Translations under genes and position numbers: made by a program
Shown: piece after piece, positions 56,101 through 64,000 of the stretch
Layout of the letters: every line of letters starts with the position of its first letter
How positions within the stretch are numbered: position 1 is the first letter of the stretch
Origin: Aspidapion aeneum
Taxonomy: Eukaryota; Arthropoda; Insecta; Coleoptera; Brentidae
Direction of reading: 5' to 3'
Length of the DNA stretch: 64,000 bases
NCBI GenBank assembly: GCA_963576565.1
Contig: CAUYVT010000084.1
Span: 186,001 to 250,000, forward strand
Notes under the pieces: model-generated
Databases searched by the model: none
Told to the model about the DNA's origin: nothing
What the model saw: the letters and a program-made list of their open reading frames with translations, nothing else

Positions 56101-56606
56101 TATTAATGCCGAGAGAGGCCGCTAAAGTCACTTCAGTTTTGAGTTTTGGCATATAAACTTTTATTTATTTCTAACAAACACTAACCTATAGACCAACTTT
56201 TGGGGTCTTTTTTATTTCTTTGTGAGGCAAGCAATAAAAATATAAGAATTGTTTTGACATATATCCAATAACAAAAAAGTTGACTTTTTTTTGGAAGTTT
56301 TTGAAAATTTTCAACTTTTGATTCTATTTTTCTCGATAACCATTACATCTACAACGGTAATATTTTTAGGTTAGTATAAGGGACTCCGTAGCTTCGTGGT
56401 GGCACAGTATCAACCAAATGTTTTTTTTGAAAATTTTGGTGAAAATTTTCCTGACCAAAGGGGTACCCAAAAAGTGCAGTTTTTTAATTTTTTCTAATTG
56501 TTAACTTTGTAAAAATATATATTATAATACATTAAATTAAACTTCTCGGGGCCTTCTATATAGCGATATAAAAGGTAATGGACAGGTGTTTATATTAATG
56601 CCGAGA
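53164..56606 (+). repeat. Variant satellite subfamily block
   Basis: Monomers starting at 53164, 53656, 54148, 55131, 55623 and 56115 share GGGACTCCGTAGCTTCGTGG and GGCACAGTATC in place of GGGACCCCATAGCTTCATCG and GGCCCAGTATC, and have TTTTCAACTTTTG instead of TTTGCAACTTTTG. Three of them also share AAAGAGGTACCC and CTTCACGGGGCC. The monomer at 54640 is a hybrid with the standard central part. Confidence 0.88.
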
Positions 56607-57098
56607 GAGGCCGCTAAAGTCACTTCAGTTTTGAGTTTTGGCATATAAACTTTTATTTATTTCTAACAAACACTAACCTATAGACCAACTTTTGGGGTCT
56701 TTTTTATTTCTTTGTGAGGCAAGCAATAAAAATATAAGACTTGTTTTGACATATATCCAATAACAAAAAAGTTGACTTTTTTTTTGATGTTTTTGAAAAT
56801 TTGCAACTTTTGATTCTATTTTTCTCGATAACCATTACATCTACAACGGTAATATTTTTAGGTTAGTATAAGGGACCCCATAGCTTCATCGTGGCCCAGT
56901 ATCAACCAAATGTTTTTTTTGAAAATTTTGGTGAAAATTTTCCTGACCAAAGGGGTACCCAAAAAGTGCAGTTTTTTAATTTTTTCTAATTGTTAACTTT
57001 GTAAAAATATATATTATAATACATTAAATTAAACTTCTCGGGGCCGTCTATATAGCGATATAAAAGGTAATGGACAGGTGTTTATATTAATGCCGAGA

Positions 57099-57799
57099 GA
57101 GGCCGCTAAAGTCACTTCAGTTTTGAGTTTTGGCATATAAACTTTTATTTATTTCTTACAAACACTAACCTATAGACCAACTTTTGGTGTCTTTTTTATT
57201 TCTTTGTGAGGCAAGCAATAAAAATATAAGAATTGTTTTGACATATATCCAATAACAAAAAAGTTGACTTTTTTTTTGAAGTTTTTGAAAATTTGCAACT
57301 TTTGATTCTATTTTTCTCGATAACCATTACATCTACAACGGTAATATTTTTAGGTTAGTATAAGGGACCCCATAGCTTCATCGTGGCCCAGTATCAACCA
57401 AATGTTTTTTTTGAAAATTTTGGTGAAAATTTTCCTGACCAAAGGGGTACCCAAAAAGTGCAGTTTTTTAATTTTTTCTAATTGTTAAAGTTTTTGAAAA
57501 TTTGCAACTTTTGATTCTATTTTTCTCGATAACCATTACATCTACAACGGTAATATTTTTAGGTTAGTATAAGGGACCCCATAGCTTCATCGTGGCCCAG
57601 TATCAACCAAATGTTTTTTTTGAAAATTTTGGTGAAAATTTTCCTGACCAAAGGGGTACCCAAAAAGTGCAGTTTTTTAATTTTTTCTAATTGTTAACTT
57701 TGTAAAAATATATATTATAATACATTAAATTAAACTTCTCGGGGCCTTCTATATAGCGATATAAAAGGTAATGGACAGGTGTTTATATTAATGCCGAGA
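57099..57799 (+). repeat. Expanded 701-bp satellite unit, copy 2
   Basis: Identical arrangement and junction to 48032-48732, including the diagnostic TTTTGGTGTC variant near its start. The preceding monomer (56607) shares the AAGACTTG variant with the one before copy 1 (47540), so the pair was duplicated as a block. Confidence 0.92.
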
Positions 57800-60700
57800 G
57801 AGGCCGCTAAAGTCACTTCAGTTTTGAGTTTTGGCATATAAACTTTTATTTATTTCTAACAAACACTAACCTATAGACCAACTTTTGGGGTCTTTTTTAT
57901 TTCTTTGTGAGGCAAGCAATAAAAATATAAGACTTGTTTTGACATATATCCAATAACAAAAAAGTTGACTTTTTTTTTGATGTTTTTGAAAATTTGCAAC
58001 TTTTGATTCTATTTTTCTCGATAACCATTACATCTACAACGGTAATATTTTTAGGTTAGTATAAGGGACCCCATAGCTTCATCGTGGCCCAGTATCAACC
58101 AAATGTTTTTTTTGAAAATTTTGGTGAAAATTTTCCTGACCAAAGGGGTACCCAAAAAGTGCAGTTTTTTAATTTTTTCTAATTGTTAACTTTGTAAAAA
58201 TATATATTGTAATACATTAAATTAAACTTCTCGGGGCCGTCTATATAGCGATATAAAAGGTAATGGACAGGTGTTTATATTAATGCCGAGAGAGGCCGCT
58301 AAAGTCACTTCAGTTTTGAGTTTTGGCATATAAACTTTTATTTATTTCTAACAAACACTAACCTATAGACCAACTTTTGGGGTCTTTTTTATTTCTTTGT
58401 GAGGCAAGCAATAAAAATATAAGAATTGTTTTGACATATATCCAATAACAAAAAAGTTGACTTTTTTTTTGGATGTTTTTGAAAATTTGCAACTTTTGAT
58501 TCTATTTTTCTCGATAACCATTACATCTACAACGGTAATATTTTTAGGTTAGTATAAGGGACCCCATAGCTTCATCGTGGCCCAGTATCAACCAAATGTT
58601 TTTTTTGAAAATTTTGGTGAAAATTTTCCTGACCAAAGGGGTACCCAAAAAGTGCAGTTTTTTAATTTTTTCTAATTGTTAACTTTGTAAAAATATATAT
58701 TGTAATACATTAAATTAAACTTCTCGGGGCCGTCTATATAGCGATATAAAAGGTAATGGACAGGTGTTTATATTAATGCCGAGAGAGGCCGCTAAAGTCA
58801 CTTCAGTTTTGAGTTTTGGCATATAAACTTTTATTTATTTCTTACAAACACTAACCTATAGACCAACTTTTGGGGTCTTTTTTATTTCTTTGTGAGGCAA
58901 GCAATAAAAATATAAGAATTGTTTTGACATATATCCAATAACAAAAAAGTTGACTTTTTTTTTGATGTTTTTGAAAATTTGCAACTTTTGATTCTATTTT
59001 TCTCGATAACCATTACATCTACAACGGTAATATTTTTAGGTTAGTATAAGGGACCCCATAGCTTCATCGTGGCCCAGTATCAACCAAATGTTTTTTTTGA
59101 AAATTTTGGTGAAAATTTTCCTGACCAAAGGGGTACCCAAAAAGTGCAGTTTTTTAATTTTTTCTAATTGTTAACTTTGTAAAAATATATATTATAATAC
59201 ATTAAATTAAACTTCTCGGGGCCTTCTATATAGCGATATAAAAGGTAATGGGCAGGTGTTTATATTAATGCCGAGAGAGGCCGCTAGAGTCACTTCAGTT
59301 TTGAGTTTTGGCATATAAACTTTTATTTATTTCTTACAAACAATAACCTATAGACCAACTTTTGGGGTCTTTTTTATTTCTTTGTGAGGCAAGCAATAAA
59401 AATATAAGAATTGTTTTGACATATATCCAATAACAAAAAAGTTGACTTTTTTTTTGAAGTTTTTGAAAATTTGCAACTTTTGATTCTATTTTTCTCGATA
59501 ACCATTACATCTACAACGGTAATATTTTTAGGTTAGTATAAGGGACCCCATAGCTTCATCGTGGCCCAGTATCAACCAAATGTTTTTTTTGAAAATTTTG
59601 GTGAAAATTTTCCTGACCAAAGGGGTACCCAAAAAGTGTAGTTTTTTAATTTTTTCTAATTGTTAACTTTGTAAAAATATATATTATAATACATTAAATT
59701 AAACTTCTCGGGGCCTTCTATATAGCGATATAAAAGGTAATGGACAGGTGTTTATATTAATGCCGAGAGAGGCCGCTAAAATCACTTCAGTTTTGAGTTT
59801 TGGCATATAAACTTTTATTTATTTCTAACAAACACTAACCTATAGACCAACTTTTGGGGTCTTTTTTATTTCTTTGTGAGGCAAGCAATAAAAATATAAG
59901 AATTGTTTTGACATATATCCAATAACAAAAAAGTTGACTTTTTTTTTGATGTTTTTGAAAATTTGCAACTTTTGATTCTATTTTTCTCGATAACCATTAC
60001 ATCTACAACGGTAATATTTTTAGGTTAGTATAAGGGACCCCATAGCTTCATCGTGGCCCAGTATCAACCAAATGTTTTTTTTGAAAATTTTGGTGAAAAT
60101 TTTCCTGACCAAAGGGGTACCCAAAAAGTGTAGTTTTTTAATTTTTTCTAATTGTTAACTTTGTAAAAATATATATTATAATACATTAAATTAAACTTCT
60201 CGGGGCCTTCTATATAGCGATATAAAAGGTAATGGACAGGTGTTTATATTAATGCCGAGAGAGGCCGCTAAAATCACTTCAGTTTTGAGTTTTGGTATAT
60301 AAACTTTTATTTATTTCTTACAAACACTAACCTATAGACCAACTTTTGGGGTCTTTTTTATTTCTTTGTGAGGCAAGCAATAAAAATATAAGAATTGTTT
60401 TGACATATATCCAATAACAAAAAAGTTGACTTTTTTTTTGGATGTTTTTGAAAATTTGCAACTTTTGATTCTATTTTTCTCGATAACCATTACATCTACA
60501 ACGGTAATATTTTTAGGTTAGTATAAGGGACCCCATAGCTTCATCGTGGCCCAGTATCAACCAAATGTTTTTTTTGAAAATTTTGGTGAAAATTTTCCTG
60601 ACCAAAGGGGTACCCAAAAAGTGCAGTTTTTTAATTTTTTCTAATTGTTAACTTTGTAAAAATATATATTGTAATACATTAAATTAAACTTCTCGGGGCC

Positions 60701-62230
60701 GTCTATATAGCGATATAAAAGGTAATGGACAGGTGTTTATATTAATGCCGAGAGAGGCCGCTAAAGTCACTTCAGTTTTGAGTTTTGGCATATAAACTTT
60801 TATTTATTTCTTACAAACACTAACCTATAGACCAACTTTTGGGGTCTTTTTTATTTCTTTGTGAGGCAAGCAATAAAAATATAAGAATTGTTTTGACATA
60901 TATCCAATAACAAAAAAGTTGACTTTTTTTTTGAAGTTTTTGAAAATTTGCAACTTTTGATTCTATTTTTCTCGATAACCATTACATCTACAACGGTAAT
61001 ATTTTTAGGTTAGTATAAGGGACCCCATAGCTTCATCGTGGCCCAGTATCAACCAAATGTTTTTTTTGAAAATTTTGGTGAAAATTTTCCTGACCAAAGG
61101 GGTACCCAAAAAGTGCAGTTTTTTAATTTTTTCTAATTGTTAACTTTGTAAAAATATATATTATAATACATTAAATTAAACTTCTCGGGGCCGTCTATAT
61201 AGCGATATAAAAGGTAATGGACAGGTGTTTATATTCATGCCGAGAGAGGCCGCTAAAGTCACTTCAGTTTTGAGTTTTGGCATATAAACTTTTATTTATT
61301 TCTAACAAACACTAACCTATAGACCAACTTTTGGGGTCTTTTTTATTTCTTTGTGAGGCAAGCAATAAAAATATAAGAATTGTTTTGACATATATCCAAT
61401 AACAAAAAAGTTGACTTTTTTTTTGATGTTTTTGAAAATTTGCAACTTTTGATTCTATTTTTCTCGATAACCATTACATCTACAACGGTAATATTTTTAG
61501 GTTAGTATAAGGGACCCCATAGCTTCATCGTGGCCCAGTATCAACCAAATGTTTTTTTTGAAAATTTTGGTGAAAATTTTCCTGACCAAAGGGGTACCCA
61601 AAAAGTGCAGTTTTTTAATTTTTTCTAATTGTTAACTTTGTAAAAATATATATTATAATACATTAAATTAAACTTCTCGGGGCCGTCTATATAGCGATAT
61701 AAAAGGTAATGGACAGGTGTTTATATTAATGCCGAGAGAGGCCGCTAAAGTCAGTTCAGTTTTGAGTTTTGGCATATAAACTTTTATTTATTTCTTACAA
61801 ACACTAACGTATAGACCAACTTTTGGGGTCTTTTTTATTTCTTTGTGAGGCAAGCAATAAAAATATAAGAATTGTTTTGACATATATCCAATAACAAAAA
61901 AGTTGACTTTTTTTTTGGATGTTTTTGAAAATTTGCAACTTTTGATTCTATTTTTCTCGATAACCATTACATCTACAACGGTAATATTTTTAGGTTAGTA
62001 TAAGGGACCCCATAGCTTCATCGTGGCCCAGTATCAACCAAATGTTTTTTTTGAAAATTTTGGTGAAAATTTTCCTGACCAAAGGGGTACCCAAAAAGTG
62101 CAGTTTTTTAATTTTTTCTAATTGTTAACTTTGTAAAAATATATATTATAATACATTAAATTAAACTTCTCGGGGCCGTCTATATAGCGATATAAAAGGT
62201 AATGGACAGGTGTTTATATTAATGCCGAGA

Positions 62231-62931
62231 GAGGCCGCTAAAGTCAGTTCAGTTTTGAGTTTTGGCATATAAACTTTTATTTATTTCTTACAAACACTAA
62301 CGTATAGACCAACTTTTGGGGTCTTTTTTATTTCTTTGTGAGGCAAGCAATAAAAATATAAGAATTGTTTTGACATATATCCAATAACAAAAAAGTTGAC
62401 TTTTTTTTTGAAGTTTTTGAAAATTTGCAACTTTTGATTCTATTTTTCTCGATAACCATTACATCTACAACGGTAATATTTTTAGGTTAGTATAAGGGAC
62501 CCCATAGCTTCATCGTGGCCCAGTATCAACCAAATGTTTTTTTTGAAAATTTTGGTGAAAATTTTCCTGACCAAAGGGGTACCCAAAAAGTGCAGTTTTT
62601 TAATTTTTTCTAATTGTTAAAGTTTTTGAAAATTTGCAACTTTTGATTCTATTTTTCTCGATAACCATTACATCTACAACGGTAATATTTTTAGGTTAGT
62701 ATAAGGGACCCCATAGCTTCATCGTGGCCCAGTATCAACCAAATGTTTTTTTTGAAAATTTTGGTGAAAATTTTCCTGACCAAAGGGGTACCCAAAAAGT
62801 GCAGTTTTTTAATTTTTTCTAATTGTTAACTTTGTAAAAATATATATTATAATACATTAAATTAAACTTCTCGGGGCCTTCTATATAGCGATATAAAAGG
62901 TAATGGGCAGGTGTTTATATTAATGCCGAGA
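62231..62931 (+). repeat. Expanded 701-bp satellite unit, copy 3
   Basis: Same internal 209-bp duplication and junction, but the head carries GTCAGTTCAG and AACGTATAG variants instead of TTTTGGTGTC. It is followed, like copy 1, by a CTAGAGTC monomer and a CTAAAATC monomer. Confidence 0.92.
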
Positions 62932-64000
62932 GAGGCCGCTAGAGTCACTTCAGTTTTGAGTTTTGGCATATAAACTTTTATTTATTTCTTACAAACAATA
63001 ACCTATAGACCAACTTTTGGGGTCTTTTTTATTTCTTTGTGAGGCAAGCAATAAAAATATAAGAATTGTTTTGACATATATCCAATAACAAAAAAGTTGA
63101 CTTTTTTTTTGAAGTTTTTGAAAATTTGCAACTTTTGATTCTATTTTTCTCGATAACCATTACATCTACAACGGTAATATTTTTAGGTTAGTATAAGGGA
63201 CCCCATAGCTTCATCGTGGCCCAGTATCAACCAAATGTTTTTTTTGAAAATTTTGGTGAAAATTTTCCTGACCAAAGGGGTACCCAAAAAGTGTAGTTTT
63301 TTAATTTTTTCTAATTGTTAACTTTGTAAAAATATATATTATAATACATTAAATTAAACTTCTCGGGGCCTTCTATATAGCGATATAAAAGGTAATGGAC
63401 AGGTGTTTATATTAATGCCGAGAGAGGCCGCTAAAATCACTTCAGTTTTGAGTTTTGGCATATAAACTTTTATTTATTTCTAACAAACACTAACCTATAG
63501 ACCAACTTTTGGGGTCTTTTTTATTTCTTTGTGAGGCAAGCAATAAAAATATAAGAATTGTTTTGACATATATCCAATAACAAAAAAGTTGACTTTTTTT
63601 TTGATGTTTTTGAAAATTTGCAACTTTTGATTCTATTTTTCTCGATAACCATTACATCTACAACGGTAATATTTTTAGGTTAGTATAAGGGACCCCATAG
63701 CTTCATCGTGGCCCAGTATCAACCAAATGTTTTTTTTGAAAATTTTGGTGAAAATTTTCCTGACCAAAGGGGTACCCAAAAAGTGCAGTTTTTTAATTTT
63801 TTCTAATTGTTAACTTTGTAAAAATATATATTGTAATACATTAAATTAAACTTCTCGGGGCCGTCTATATAGCGATATAAAAGGTAATGGACAGGTGTTT
63901 ATATTAATGCCGAGAGAGGCCGCTAAAGTCACTTCAGTTTTGAGTTTTGGCATATAAACTTTTATTTATTTCTAACAAACACTAACCTATAGACCAACTT

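Larger units (their letters stand above)
47047..64000 (+). repeat. 492-bp satellite array, continuing past the window end
   Basis: The anchor GAGGCCGCTAAAGTCAC recurs at 47047, 47540, 48032, 48733, 49225, 49718, 50210, 50702, 51194, 51686, 52179, 52672, 53164, 53656, 54148, 54640, 55131, 55623, 56115, 56607, 57099, 57800, 58292, 58785, 59277, 59769, 60261, 60754, 61246, 61738, 62231, 62932, 63424 and 63916. Thirty steps are 491-493 bp and three are 701 bp. Monomers are mostly more than 95 percent alike by eye and all head-to-tail. They contain TCGATAACCATTACATCTAC, GTGGCCCAGTATCAACC, GGGGTACCCAAAAAGTGCAG and TTCTCGGGGCC blocks. No frame exceeds 60 codons. The first monomer is the most divergent. 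Confidence 0.97.

Noticed and set aside
47047..64000. CRISPR-like array
   Set aside because: The repeats are 492 bp with no spacers, in a eukaryotic context; it is a satellite.

Overview
This window looks like repeat-dominated nuclear DNA from an arthropod, most likely an insect; beetle is a guess I cannot prove. It is AT-rich and contains almost no host coding sequence. The transposon families are typical of insects: BEL/Pao, RTE-like LINE and Penelope remnants, a HARBI1-like transposase exon, hAT-, mariner- and TTAA-type non-autonomous elements, and a Helentron-like family carrying a GTCT/CAGA microsatellite. The one probable host gene belongs to an insect-type family of secreted cysteine-rich proteins. 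I see no bacterial operon, CRISPR array, rRNA or convincing tRNA.

Layout. 1-6.7 kb: AT-rich sequence with foldback elements and MITEs. 6.7-10.2 kb: a Helentron-like copy running into a 2.8-kb CAGA/CATA microsatellite, which abuts a HARBI1-like transposase exon. 10.3-12.4 kb: an inverted-repeat element filled with a GTACTGT minisatellite, then a 1,080-bp hAT-like element with a perfect 8-bp target duplication. 13.2-15.7 kb: a MITE and the 3' part of a Penelope-like element. 16.2-17.4 kb: two or more exons of the cysteine-rich gene, the second domain copy carrying a frame-breaking deletion. 17.5-22.4 kb: nested transposons. 23.4-27.1 kb: a BEL/Pao gag-protease remnant, then inverted 129-bp tandem arrays flanking an RTE-like LINE. 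27.2-34.4 kb: foldback elements and small MITEs. 34.5-36.6 kb: an element with 36-bp perfect inverted ends that carries an intact THAP zinc-finger ORF, interrupted by a LINE fragment. 36.7-46.6 kb: more foldbacks, an unclassified 1.6-kb transposon with decayed coding sequence and a clear intron, and a 2.5-kb palindrome. 46.6-64 kb: a 492-bp satellite array (33 complete monomers plus a partial one) that continues beyond the window.

The genes do not form a pathway. What links them is transposon activity: insertion into insertion, and expansion of transposon-internal sequence into tandem arrays at three scales (4/12-bp microsatellite, 129-bp repeats, 492-bp satellite). The most interesting objects are the THAP-bearing inverted-repeat element, the satellite that seems to emerge from inside a dispersed element, the 1.6-kb element with repeated GTCCCGTCAGTAATC motifs, and the frame-broken cysteine-rich gene. 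Coordinates of transposon edges were read by eye and may be off by a few bases unless a target duplication is given.
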